Source: JBFILW01 sp041612005 (lineage in GTDB: Bacteria > Gemmatimonadota > Gemmatimonadetes > Palauibacterales > Palauibacteraceae). Taken from it: a DNA stretch of 12,813 nucleotides. Within the stretch, counting starts at the first letter, position 1. Each line of letters starts with the position of its first letter. Of this stretch, positions 1 through 7,201 are shown piece after piece. The stretch lies in the NCBI GenBank assembly GCA_041612005.1, contig JBFILW010000066.1:1-12813 (forward strand). The letters run 5' to 3'. The notes below the pieces were generated by a model. It was not told the DNA's origin. It searched no databases and saw nothing but the letters and a program-made list of their open reading frames with translations. The translations under genes and the position numbers were made by a program.

Positions 1-2
1 CG

Positions 3-536
3 ATCTACCTCTACCGGGGGCTGATCGAGGAGTCGAGCTCGATGGGTGAGATCGCGGCGGTTCTCGCACACGAGATCGCCCATCTGGCGGCGGGCCACGC
101 GAGCCAGAAACTGTACGAGTATCAACGCAGCCAGCTCGGCCTGGGTCAGCGCATGGACCGGAGCCGTATCCTGTTCCTTGCCAACTACAGCCGAAGCCTC
201 GAAGCCGAGGCCGACAGCCTCGCGGTGGGCCTCATGGTGGCCGCCGGCTGGGATCCGGCGGGCCTTCTCCGTTTCTTCGAAATCCTGATGGAGTTGCGGG
301 AAGACCGGCCGAGCGTCCTAGTGAGCCCGTTTCTCACCCACCCGGAGATCGAAGAGCGCATGGAGAGCGTACGCCGTGTCATCGACCGGCTGCCGCCGGA
401 CGATCTGGCCGGTCTCCGTGAATCCTCCGCAGCGTACGACGGGATGATCGCGGAGCTGGACGAACTGCCGCCGGCCCACGAATCGGAGTTCCGGCAGGCG
501 GAAGGTCCGCCACCATTTAGACCGGGCTCTCAGTAG
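3..536 (+). CDS. M48-family zinc metalloprotease, 5'-truncated
   Basis: The frame is open from the window's left edge, so the true start and N-terminus are missing and 177 residues are visible. The zinc-site motif HEIAH is encoded at 69-83. A glutamate-rich ExEAD-type motif (EAEAD, first codon at 201-203) follows about 40 residues later; in M48 peptidases its first Glu is the third zinc ligand. The surroundings (SRSLEAEAD, then a helix ending in GWDP, then a THPEIEERM segment) are typical of the BepA/LoiP/Oma1-like branch. These are usually periplasmic or membrane-linked proteases that clear misassembled envelope proteins. HtpX-type M48 is less likely because no membrane helices follow the active site in the visible part. 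The tail, after about residue 130 of the fragment, is acidic and proline-rich. The family call is secure; the substrate and exact subfamily are inference. Its stop overlaps the opposing deacetylase gene by 7 bases. Confidence 0.88.
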   Translation: MYLYRGLIEESSSMGEIAAVLAHEIAHLAAGHASQKLYEYQRSQLGLGQRMDRSRILFLANYSRSLEAEADSLAVGLMVAAGWDPAGLLRFFEILMELREDRPSVLVSPFLTHPEIEERMESVRRVIDRLPPDDLAGLRESSAAYDGMIAELDELPPAHESEFRQAEGPPPFRPGSQ

Positions 537-1522
537 GTCTGGAACATCTCCGCCACCCAGCCCGGCTCTCGCGGCTCGGGCGGGACATCCAGCCCGTCGG
601 CGAGCGCCCAGCGCTGCAGCCATGAGAGTCCACGCGGTCCCACGTACTCGTCCAGCCGGCCGTATGCGGGATCCGCCAGCGCCTCATCCAGAGACACGAA
701 CTGGTAGCCGCGTACTTCGATCAATGCTGCCAGCTCGCCGAGCAGGTCAGCGTTCATCTCGTTCGCGTGCAGCAACAGGACTTGGGGAAGCTCGTAGCCG
801 AGGAGGTCGGTCGAAAGGCGTTCGTAGAAGCGAAGAGACTCGTCCAAGTGGGTCAGATAGGCCTCGGAGATCCGCCGCACCGTCGCGGAGTCGCCCCTAG
901 TCTTCGCGCGGGCGTAGACGGCGGCGAACACCCACTCCTGGTTGTCGACCGTCACCGGCGCGATCGTGTAGCCACGCTCGAGCAGAAACGTCTCGACGGC
1001 CCGCTTCACCTCCAGTGACGTACCCGTATGGAGCAGCGGGTGCCGGAAGTACCGAAGCTCCGTGCCTCGCCTTTCGAGCAGCGCTCTGACCGTCGCCTCA
1101 CCCTTGACGATGTCGGCCCGGTAGCTCGCGAGCGCGGTACGGTTCAGATCGGGATGAGAAAACGAGTGGTTGCCGAGCTGGAGGCCGGCGTCAAGCCACA
1201 CTTCCAGCAGGCGCGGAAGCAGTGTCGGCCGCAGGGCATCGCAGACGCGGCTCTCCACGACCAGGCCGGTCGCCGGAATGTCGAGCCACACGATGTGATC
1301 GACGAGGCGCTGCGTCAGGCTTTCGAGAGCCACGGCATCGCAGGCAGCGTCCGGAGAACCGGAGAGCGGTACATCGTCGAAGGTGACGGCGATCCTCCGG
1401 TTGGGAGCGTCAGGACGGGCGACTGACTCAACGCGCTGCTGCGCCCCGAGGACTGGCGGGTACGAGGCGCCCCATGCCACGAGAACAGCGATCAGCAGCG
1501 GTGTGCGGTGGTTAGCGGACAT
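530..1522 (-). CDS. Exported polysaccharide deacetylase (NodB-like, CE4) family protein
   Basis: The 330-residue protein begins with a probable Sec signal peptide (hydrophobic core about 8-26, likely cleavage near LGA/QQ at 27-28). The NodB-homology motifs are in order: TFDD at 47-50 (catalytic base and metal Asp), HSFSH at 119-123 (metal His pair), RHP at 160-162, and LLHAN at 250-254 carrying the motif-5 His252. The catalytic and metal residues of metal-dependent CE4 de-N-acetylases are therefore present. A helical, charged segment (about 203-245) separates the RHP motif from the last motif, longer than in minimal NodB domains. Likely substrates are N-acetylated envelope or environmental polysaccharides, but this cannot be read from sequence. 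It uses ATG at 1522; the ribosome-binding site is weak. It lies 105 bases after ctaG on the same strand and may be a separate unit. The stop overlaps the opposing protease gene. Confidence 0.88.
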   Translation of the reverse strand: MSANHRTPLLIAVLVAWGASYPPVLGAQQRVESVARPDAPNRRIAVTFDDVPLSGSPDAACDAVALESLTQRLVDHIVWLDIPATGLVVESRVCDALRPTLLPRLLEVWLDAGLQLGNHSFSHPDLNRTALASYRADIVKGEATVRALLERRGTELRYFRHPLLHTGTSLEVKRAVETFLLERGYTIAPVTVDNQEWVFAAVYARAKTRGDSATVRRISEAYLTHLDESLRFYERLSTDLLGYELPQVLLLHANEMNADLLGELAALIEVRGYQFVSLDEALADPAYGRLDEYVGPRGLSWLQRWALADGLDVPPEPREPGWVAEMFQTY

Positions 1523-1627
1523 TCATCAATCTAGCCGCGGCGGCCGGAGCCGAAACTCCCCCTCGAGGTGCCCGCCATCTTCGACCGGGACGAGGTGCTG
1601 CGACTGCGTTGAGGCTCGTCTCGAAGG
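1523..1627. other. Intergenic region between ctaG and the deacetylase gene
   Basis: This 105-base spacer separates two same-strand genes. It contains two short perfect palindromes (GCCGCGGC at 1534-1541 and CCTCGAGG at 1561-1568). I see no stem followed by a T-tract on the minus strand and no convincing -35/-10 pair. A promoter for the deacetylase may lie here, but the sequence does not show one clearly. Confidence 0.4.
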
Positions 1628-2473
1628 CTAACCTTGCACTCCGGCGTGTGAGGGCGGAGGTCCCGCGACCTGGGACTCGGGGTTCTCTCTCCGGTACCAG
1701 CGGAAGAAGATCACGCTCATCACGGTCCACAGGATGAGCGCACCACCGACCTTCATCAGCATCCCGGCGATCTGCTGATCCTCGCGGGAGCTCAGCCAGC
1801 CCGTGGGTGGGGCCAGCTCGTAGATCCCATACACCGGCAGGTCAGCGAACACGAGAATCAGCGCCAGAAAACCGGCGATGATCGTGTTTCCAAACAGGTA
1901 CCCCATTCGGGCCAGGTCAGGGAACCGCGGGCGTGCGGGGACCGGGCAGACGACCGGCCACCAGAAAACGACCCCGGCGGTGAACCACAGGGCGTCGATT
2001 CCGAACGAACCGAGCTGCGTGGCCATCCAGCCATCGACGACGCGTGGGTGGTGGGTGATCACCAACACCGCATTGAAAATGGCCAGAGCCATCAGAGGGT
2101 TGGTGAGGAATCGCAGGACCCGCAGCAGGATCGGTCGTCGGGCGAGGCGGGCGAAGGCCGAAGTCGGCAGTCCGAGCTCGAGCAGCAGCGGGGCCACGAG
2201 CCCGACGAGCAGGAAGTGCAGCATGTGAGCGCTGGCCAGATAACCGCCACCGAGGGCGCCGAGCGGCCAGTCAAGTGCCGCCCAGAGCAGAAAGAGCGCG
2301 AGCCAGAAGAGCCATCCTCGCCCGTGGTTGGCGCCAGAGTCCGGATCGGTCCGGTCGGCACGCGAGAGCAACAGGTACCCCGCCGCCATCAGAACGATGA
2401 GGATCCAGACGCCGACGTACGGACGCCACGTCCAGTCCCAGGCGATCGACTGCGCGGAGCACCACCAACGCAT
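1628..2473 (-). CDS. ctaG: Cytochrome c oxidase assembly protein CtaG, caa3 type
   Basis: A 281-residue polytopic membrane protein matching the Caa3_CtaG family: a short lumen-facing N-terminus, about seven hydrophobic helices, and family hallmarks. These are HMLHF at 83-87 followed by a LVAPLLLELGLP stretch, HHPRVVD at 141-147, FWWPV at 170-174, and EDQQIAGMLMKVGG at 231-244 before the last helix. The paired histidines are candidate metal ligands. In Bacillus-type systems CtaG is needed for caa3 oxidase assembly, probably for CuB-site formation; it is unrelated to the Cox11-type CtaG of Proteobacteria. The gene starts immediately after the sco stop (TAG/ATG, no gap), and a strong ribosome-binding site (2481-2486) lies inside the end of sco. 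The tail (262-281) is polar and proline-rich. Function is inferred from family and context. Confidence 0.9.
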   Translation of the reverse strand: MRWWCSAQSIAWDWTWRPYVGVWILIVLMAAGYLLLSRADRTDPDSGANHGRGWLFWLALFLLWAALDWPLGALGGGYLASAHMLHFLLVGLVAPLLLELGLPTSAFARLARRPILLRVLRFLTNPLMALAIFNAVLVITHHPRVVDGWMATQLGSFGIDALWFTAGVVFWWPVVCPVPARPRFPDLARMGYLFGNTIIAGFLALILVFADLPVYGIYELAPPTGWLSSREDQQIAGMLMKVGGALILWTVMSVIFFRWYRRENPESQVAGPPPSHAGVQG

Positions 2474-3142
2474 CTACGACTCCTCCGGGCGCGCCGGAGG
2501 CGCGGCCTCGACCAACAGCGGAATGTCACGGGCCCAATCACTCTGCCGCGTCCCGAACGGATACACCCAGCGGCGGTCCCGCTCCCGAGAGAACACCATC
2601 ACGTGCGCCGCGTGACCGATATTGGGGTCTCCAGCATCGTCTCGCTGCACCACGGCGGGTGGGAGGCCGAGGTCGAGTTGAATGGCGCGCACGCGCTCGG
2701 GGTCACCGATCAGGCCGACAAAATCCCTGTCGAATTTATCGAGCCACTCACGGACCCGCGCCGGCGAGTCCCGCTGCGGATCGACTGTCACGAAGACGAC
2801 GGTCACCTGACGACTGATTCTCGATGGAAGCTGGTCGAGCACAGCCGCGAGATTCGCCATGTGGACGGGGCAGACATCCGGGCAATTCGTGAACCCGAAG
2901 AAGAGCATTGCGACCGAGCCGCGGGTCTCCTGCAGGAAGTCGTACGATCGACCATGCGTGTCCGTGAGAATGAAGTCGGCCGCCGCGCCCGCCGCCGGCA
3001 TCTCTGTTCCGGTCAGGGCCGAGGGCGCGGCACGCGATTGGCGCTCGGACCTGCCGTCCTCGGTTTCAGCCGAACCGGCCCCGCAGCCCCAAGCCCCGAC
3101 TGCAACGACCAGGGCAAGTGCCCCCCGGACGGCCCGCCTCAT
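2474..3142 (-). CDS. sco: SCO1/SenC family copper chaperone
   Basis: A 222-residue thioredoxin-fold protein of the SCO1/SenC family, which carries Cu(I)/Cu(II) and helps build the CuA site of cytochrome oxidase. The copper site is visible: CPDVC (Cys87 and Cys91) in an FFGFTNCPDVCP context, plus His177 in the GHAAHVMVF segment at the position of the conserved SCO histidine. FVTVDPQRDSP (117-127) is another family hallmark. Residues 1-20 form a hydrophobic export or anchor segment ending AWGC, so it may be a lipoprotein, although that lipobox is weak. The frame stays open upstream to 3517, but that part overlaps copCD and lacks protein character. The ATG at 3142 forms an ATGA overlap with the copCD stop, implying translational coupling. 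Position between copCD and ctaG supports a copper-delivery role. Confidence 0.93.
   Translation of the reverse strand: MRRAVRGALALVVAVGAWGCGAGSAETEDGRSERQSRAAPSALTGTEMPAAGAAADFILTDTHGRSYDFLQETRGSVAMLFFGFTNCPDVCPVHMANLAAVLDQLPSRISRQVTVVFVTVDPQRDSPARVREWLDKFDRDFVGLIGDPERVRAIQLDLGLPPAVVQRDDAGDPNIGHAAHVMVFSRERDRRWVYPFGTRQSDWARDIPLLVEAAPPARPEES
2481..2486 (-). promoter_or_regulatory. Ribosome-binding site of ctaG
   Basis: On the minus strand this reads GGAGGA, seven bases before the ctaG ATG and inside the last codons of sco. It supports the annotated ctaG start and close translational linkage of the two genes. Confidence 0.8.
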
Positions 3143-4440
3143 TCCGGGATCGGGATGTAGGAAAGGAATCCCGCCAGCAGGATGACACCGATCATGACCC
3201 ATGTCTCGACGGTGCACGATCGTTGCAGCGCGGTCGCACCATTCCCCTCGGCGAGCCGCGGGATCAGAAAACGCCGGTTCGCGGCACCGAACGCGATGAG
3301 AATGACGAGCCCGCCGATCTTGGCTAGTACGACGCGGCCGTACGTCGTCGTCACCAGGCCCGCTGGACCCGGAAGAAGAATGATCGACTGAACGAGGCCC
3401 GTGAAGGCAATCGCTATCACCGATGTGAGGGCGATGGCCGATATGCGTCGTACGTGCGGGCGGAATTCCGGCCGGTCCTTCTGCGAGGTGATCAACACAA
3501 GAAGACCACCGAACCACAGCGCCGAGGCGAGCAGGTGAGCCGACCTCGCAGGGACGGAAAGCATTCGCTCGACCGCCAGCGCATGGCCAATGGCGCCGCT
3601 GACCCCAACCGCCGTGAGCGTGAGGATCGCAGCTGTGCCTTCATGACGCCTCCAGAGGGCGATCAGAGCCGCAAGAGCGCACAAGAAGCGTGTGCTCTCC
3701 GCTCGGCCCGAGCCCGAGCCCCCGAGTACGGCCCTGATCCAGGGAAGGTCGAGACTGCCCGGCGGCGCCGTGCTTCGAATCCAGGCGCCCATGTGCACGG
3801 CGAGCAGGATGGGGGCGACGACAGCGAGGATCCGTGCGAGGCGGATCGTACGAGATGATGGTTCCGGAGTGATCCACACCATGAACGCGAGGAGCCCCGC
3901 CAACGCCATCAGGCTGCTCGTAGCCAGGCCACGCCAGATGGCGAGCATCGTGGGGTATCGCTCACCGGTGTGTTCCTGACCGGAGTCCGATTCGGCCGCC
4001 AACGGCTCGGCCGAAACCGGTTCAGCTGGGACCGGCGCGGCGAGCACCGATTCCGCCGCTACCGGCTCCGAGACATGGAAGACGAACTCGCCTGAGACTG
4101 GATGACCGTCGCTCGAGACCACCCGCCAATCGACCCGGTACGTCCCCGACGCAAGGGCCGGCGTGGCAGCGACGAGGATCTCGGGCTCGTCGCCCAGCCT
4201 GACGGTAAGGGTCCGTTCGGCTCCGCTAGCGCTCAGCAGCCGGACGTGACTCAGAGCGGGATTGACTGCACTGTTGAAGACGAGGCGAATGCTCTCCGGA
4301 GGCGACACGGTGTCGCCATCCGCCGGCGCGGAGGACTCGAGCTGGATATGTACCGCCGAACGATCCGCCCGCGACCCAGCTTCGGTGGCCAAAAGCGCTG
4401 CAGGCCCGAGCAGCGTGATCAGGATTGTTCGAGTGAGCAT
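3139..4440 (-). CDS. CopC-CopD fusion copper transport/resistance protein
   Basis: A 433-residue fusion. Residues 1-21 are a signal peptide. Residues 31-123 are a CopC beta-sandwich: it begins HIQLESSAPADGDTV and ends DGHPVSGEFVFHV, giving the likely Cu(II) ligands His31, Asp111 and His113. A low-complexity Ala/Pro/Glu linker (about 125-160) leads to a CopD domain (about 163-433) of seven or eight membrane helices. CopC binds copper outside the membrane and CopD is thought to carry it inward; fused forms occur in several phyla (YcnJ is one). ATG at 4440 is preferred because an AGGAG lies four bases upstream and the signal peptide begins there; the frame also opens at 4581, giving a 47-residue leader of non-protein-like composition. 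It heads the copCD-sco-ctaG operon, so supplying copper for oxidase assembly is more likely than resistance alone. Confidence 0.9.
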   Translation of the reverse strand: MLTRTILITLLGPAALLATEAGSRADRSAVHIQLESSAPADGDTVSPPESIRLVFNSAVNPALSHVRLLSASGAERTLTVRLGDEPEILVAATPALASGTYRVDWRVVSSDGHPVSGEFVFHVSEPVAAESVLAAPVPAEPVSAEPLAAESDSGQEHTGERYPTMLAIWRGLATSSLMALAGLLAFMVWITPEPSSRTIRLARILAVVAPILLAVHMGAWIRSTAPPGSLDLPWIRAVLGGSGSGRAESTRFLCALAALIALWRRHEGTAAILTLTAVGVSGAIGHALAVERMLSVPARSAHLLASALWFGGLLVLITSQKDRPEFRPHVRRISAIALTSVIAIAFTGLVQSIILLPGPAGLVTTTYGRVVLAKIGGLVILIAFGAANRRFLIPRLAEGNGATALQRSCTVETWVMIGVILLAGFLSYIPIPE

Positions 4441-4444
4441 GGTG

Positions 4445-4449
4445 CTCCT
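4445..4449 (-). promoter_or_regulatory. Ribosome-binding site deciding the copC-copD start
   Basis: On the minus strand this reads AGGAG, four bases before the ATG at 4440. It supports that start, where the signal peptide begins, over the in-frame ATG codons upstream (for example at 4581). Confidence 0.75.
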
Positions 4450-4595
4450 GGTCGGAGTCCGGCGCCCGGGGGCGTGGGTCGCAGAGTGCGCCGAACAACC
4501 TGGCGAATCATCGCTCATCGGGGAACCCTGTGGGGGATCTTCCCGTTCCATCTCGCGACGACAAGCTGTGACCACCTGCACTTAACGGCAACGAC

Positions 4596-4600
4596 GAGAG
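4596..4600 (+). promoter_or_regulatory. Ribosome-binding site of the 162-residue membrane protein
   Basis: GAGAG seven bases before the ATG at 4608. It is moderate in strength and supports that start. Confidence 0.55.
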
Positions 4601-4607
4601 AATCGGA

Positions 4608-5096
4608 ATGGAGAGGACGATCAAGAAACGGCTCCCTTGGGTCGCGTTGGCCGGAGTCACCGGCGCGATTGCGTTCGCCCTGGCCCAGACGCTCGCGGGA
4701 TTCCCCCAGACGATACCGCAGTTCATGGGTCAGGCGATCGTGAGTGGTGGCGGTTACAGCCCGTCGCTGGCCACGCCGATCGGATGGGGTGTGCACCTGG
4801 GTGTGGCATTGAGCTATGCGCTTCTGTTCAGCTTGATCGCGACCCTCCCGCCCTTCAGACGAGGCGGGCTGACGAAGTTCGTAAGGCTTCTCGGCCTTGT
4901 CTTGCTGCTCGGTTGGGTGTCGACGCTGATCACGCAGCCGGCGATCGCGATCACAATCGGCGTGTTGTCCGGTCAGGGGTTCCCGTCCGCGCTTCCACCA
5001 CTTAACAGAAGTCTCGGATTCGTGTTCTGGAATCACGTCGCCTTCTTCGCGATCGTGCTCCTCTTGACTCAGGTCATCCCGTCACGGCAGGACTAG
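4608..5096 (+). CDS. Small four-helix membrane protein of unknown function
   Basis: I do not recognise this 162-residue protein. It has a basic N-terminus (MERTIKKRLP) and four likely membrane helices at about 10-30, 60-82, 92-113 and 136-157. A loop between helices 1 and 2 is rich in Gly, Ser and Pro (GQAIVSGGGYSPSL), and a short basic loop (PPFRRGGLTK) follows helix 2. Helix 2 contains His63 (GWGVHLGV) and helix 4 begins FWNHVAFF with His143. No enzyme motif or cysteine pair is present. It is the only gene on the plus strand between two minus-strand operons, diverging from the copper operon and ending with a 4-base overlap (CTAG) with the TonB receptor stop. A link to copper handling or the oxidase is possible from location alone. 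A helical membrane protein with a good start and normal composition makes it a real gene. Confidence 0.75.
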   Translation: MERTIKKRLPWVALAGVTGAIAFALAQTLAGFPQTIPQFMGQAIVSGGGYSPSLATPIGWGVHLGVALSYALLFSLIATLPPFRRGGLTKFVRLLGLVLLLGWVSTLITQPAIAITIGVLSGQGFPSALPPLNRSLGFVFWNHVAFFAIVLLLTQVIPSRQD

Positions 5097-7201
5097 AACG
5101 CGGCCGGGACGCCCGGACCCAGGAACACAGCCAGTCCCGTAAAGAACTGCCGCCCGGGCGCCGGCTCGTAGTAGCGTCCTCCGAAACCGTTCGGGATCAC
5201 GGATCCGTTGTAGCGGACGTCGAAGATGTTATCGACGCCGAGATACGGCTGCAGGCGCACGTCACCGACCCTCCGATCGAGTAGCGCCCGGAGATCCAGC
5301 GATGTCCAGGCCCAGTTCGTGGCCGTGTTCGCATCATTCACGTAGTACGCGTCGACCCACCGGAAGTCGGCCTCGATCCGCAGCCGGATGGGAGCAGTAT
5401 ACGAGACGTTGGCGTAGAGAAGCCGTTCGGGGACCCCGGGTTCCTTATTGCCCGCGAGATCAACCGAGTCCACCGCGAAATCGTCGAAGCGGAAATCCTG
5501 GAACGTGAGGGCCAGTGAACCACGAAATCCGGCAGTGGGCAGCCAGTCGACGCGGATTTCCGCGCCGCTGCGTGACACCCGGCCGGCGTTGCGGAAGAAC
5601 GTCTCGTCGGTCGGTCCCTGAAACGGTATGAGCGCGTTATCCACCCTTGCCACGTAGGCGGTGACCTCGTAGCCGAGTCGGGCTGCGGGTACCGTCCCCC
5701 TGGCGCCCGCCTCGAAGCTACGGAGATCCTCGGGCTCCAGGTCCGGGTTCAGGCCACCGCTTCCATCCGGCAGATTCGAGAGCTCGCTGGCGGTCGGTGT
5801 TTGAAACGCGGTCGAGAAGTTCGCGTACAGGTTGAGCCACGGCTCCGGTGACACCTGCAGCCCGAGCATGGGACTGAAATGGCCGAAGGTGCGCCGCCCC
5901 GAGTCGTCGCCGTCAGACCGGAACCGATCGTCCACGTCGAACACAAACCAGTCGTAGCGGCCGCCCGCCGTGATCCGCCAATCCACCGACACCTCCAGCT
6001 CCGCTTCGGCGAACGGCCCCACGCTGCGCACACGTTCCCGTTGGCTCAGCTGCAACGCGCCCGGCTGAGCCCGCCCGACCGGATTGGCTCCCTCGTTGGC
6101 GAACTCGCGCCGGTCGTCCCGCTGCAGGTCGACGTCGATTCCGAGCATGCCCCGCACAGGCAGCCGACCCAGTTCGCCCCTGTTGAGCCAGTTTCCGCGC
6201 AGTCCGCCCCCGATGCGAGACAGATCGATGATGCGGGCCGGAATCGGATTCCAAACGCTACGGCTCAGCGCCCAGCCCGACACGTCGAGCTGACCACGGC
6301 CGAAGACCTGGCTCCAGCCGAGCCCTGCCTGGCCCTGTCTGATCGCTTTGCCCGTTCCCTGCGCAACGTTGAAAGCCCGGGCGCTCCGGGGATCGTTCCG
6401 GGCGGTGGTGGAGTCCAGCGAGCCCGGGTTCTCGGCGAACGGCACGTCGAGGAAATTGCCGACGAATCGGAGCTCCGAGGGCGACGAGAGGCTGGCGCGA
6501 GCGACTGCGTTGAGCCGATACAGATCGGCTTCGCTGTGCTCACGGAAGCCATCCGAGCGTGCCCGTGCCCCGTTGGCGAAGTAGCCCAAACCACCCGATC
6601 GGCCCGACACCTTTACGTTCGCCTTCACGAAGCCGTTGCTGCCGAACAGCAACTGGGGGCCGACTCCGACCGGGGCCATCCAGAAGTCCTCGGTTGTGTA
6701 ACTGAGAACTCCGCCCGCCGCGTTGCCGAACAGGGATGATGCGGGTCCCCGCAGCACTTCGATGCGTCCGGCCGAGTCGAGATCAAGGTTCTCGAGCGTC
6801 GCCTGACCATCCGCCATCGTCTGCGGGATGCCGTCTGCCACCACCTCGATCCCGCGGACACCGAACTGCGCCCGGCCTCCGACTCCGCGCATCATGAGGC
6901 GATCCCCGAGCGCGTAGTGGGTGCGGTTCTGCGCTACGACGCCTGGCACAGCGCGAAGCGCCTCCTCGATCGAGGCGCCGCGCTCCGCCAGTCGGATCTC
7001 GCCCTTGTCGAGGGCCGTAACGGCGTACGGAAGGCGCTCCAGCTCGCTCTCGGATCGCGTGACATTGACGATGATCGGAGCGACTGTGTCCGCCGGGGCT
7101 TCGGCCTCCTGCCCCTGTAGTGCACCCGGGGCGCTCAGAGCCACGAACACGACGAGCCGCCCGGAGTGCCTCAGGCCGTATCGAATCTCATCCCCTCCCA
7201 C
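5093..7201 (-). CDS. TonB-dependent outer-membrane receptor
   Basis: A 702-residue receptor. A signal peptide covers about 1-31 (core RLVVFVALSAPGALQG). A TonB-box-like PIIVNVTR follows at 42-49, then a plug domain (about 52-172) with MMRGVGGRAQFGVRGIEV, ADGIPQTMADGQ and RIEVLRGPASSLFGNAAGG, then a beta-barrel to the C-terminus with GRYYEPAPGRQFF near the end. Such receptors use proton-motive force via TonB to import scarce ligands such as siderophores, cobalamin or cofactors. The RGI-DGIP-DGQ plug pattern resembles FecA/YncD-like receptors, but the ligand cannot be read. The last barrel strand (FFTGLAVF) is followed by nine extra residues ending in Phe. The start is GTG at 7201, 14 bases inside the MFS gene, with a GGAAG seven bases upstream (7209-7213). 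Close linkage to the MFS and phosphate genes suggests co-expression. Confidence 0.93.
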   Translation of the reverse strand: MGGDEIRYGLRHSGRLVVFVALSAPGALQGQEAEAPADTVAPIIVNVTRSESELERLPYAVTALDKGEIRLAERGASIEEALRAVPGVVAQNRTHYALGDRLMMRGVGGRAQFGVRGIEVVADGIPQTMADGQATLENLDLDSAGRIEVLRGPASSLFGNAAGGVLSYTTEDFWMAPVGVGPQLLFGSNGFVKANVKVSGRSGGLGYFANGARARSDGFREHSEADLYRLNAVARASLSSPSELRFVGNFLDVPFAENPGSLDSTTARNDPRSARAFNVAQGTGKAIRQGQAGLGWSQVFGRGQLDVSGWALSRSVWNPIPARIIDLSRIGGGLRGNWLNRGELGRLPVRGMLGIDVDLQRDDRREFANEGANPVGRAQPGALQLSQRERVRSVGPFAEAELEVSVDWRITAGGRYDWFVFDVDDRFRSDGDDSGRRTFGHFSPMLGLQVSPEPWLNLYANFSTAFQTPTASELSNLPDGSGGLNPDLEPEDLRSFEAGARGTVPAARLGYEVTAYVARVDNALIPFQGPTDETFFRNAGRVSRSGAEIRVDWLPTAGFRGSLALTFQDFRFDDFAVDSVDLAGNKEPGVPERLLYANVSYTAPIRLRIEADFRWVDAYYVNDANTATNWAWTSLDLRALLDRRVGDVRLQPYLGVDNIFDVRYNGSVIPNGFGGRYYEPAPGRQFFTGLAVFLGPGVPAAF

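Larger units (their letters stand above)
4441..4607. promoter_or_regulatory. Divergent intergenic region between the copper operon and the 162-residue membrane protein
   Basis: These 167 bases lie between two outward-facing start codons, so promoters for both sides are expected here. I could not find a convincing -35/-10 pair on either strand, nor an inverted repeat that would clearly be a CueR-, CsoR- or CopY-type operator. Ribosome-binding sites lie at each end. The call rests on gene arrangement only. Confidence 0.45.

Noticed and set aside
1534..1568. Short palindromes GCCGCGGC and CCTCGAGG as operator candidates
   Set aside because: Eight-base GC palindromes are expected by chance in DNA this GC-rich, and they are not spaced as a paired operator.
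2048..3160. Long plus-strand open frame (370 codons) across ctaG and sco
   Set aside because: It lies opposite two clear family genes, its composition is dominated by Arg, Pro, Gly and Glu, and it has no domain or hydrophobic pattern. It is a by-product of high GC on the antisense strand.
3143..3517. In-frame extension upstream of sco
   Set aside because: It overlaps copCD, has an Arg/His/Asp-rich shadow composition, and would bury the export signal. The ATGA overlap at 3139-3142 marks the real start.
4441..4581. 47-residue extension of the copC-copD protein from an upstream ATG
   Set aside because: The extension is polar and unlike a signal peptide, while the ATG at 4440 has AGGAG upstream and begins a normal signal peptide.
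5879..6739. Plus-strand open frame (286 codons) within the TonB receptor gene
   Set aside because: Antisense to a well-supported receptor barrel; Arg/Pro/Ala-rich with no recognisable motif.
7171..7191. Six-codon mini-frame (MRFDTA) starting in the MFS stop region, as a possible leader peptide for the receptor
   Set aside because: The GGAGGGG before it abuts its ATG too closely for efficient initiation, and the receptor has a better GTG start at 7201 with GGAAG at normal spacing.
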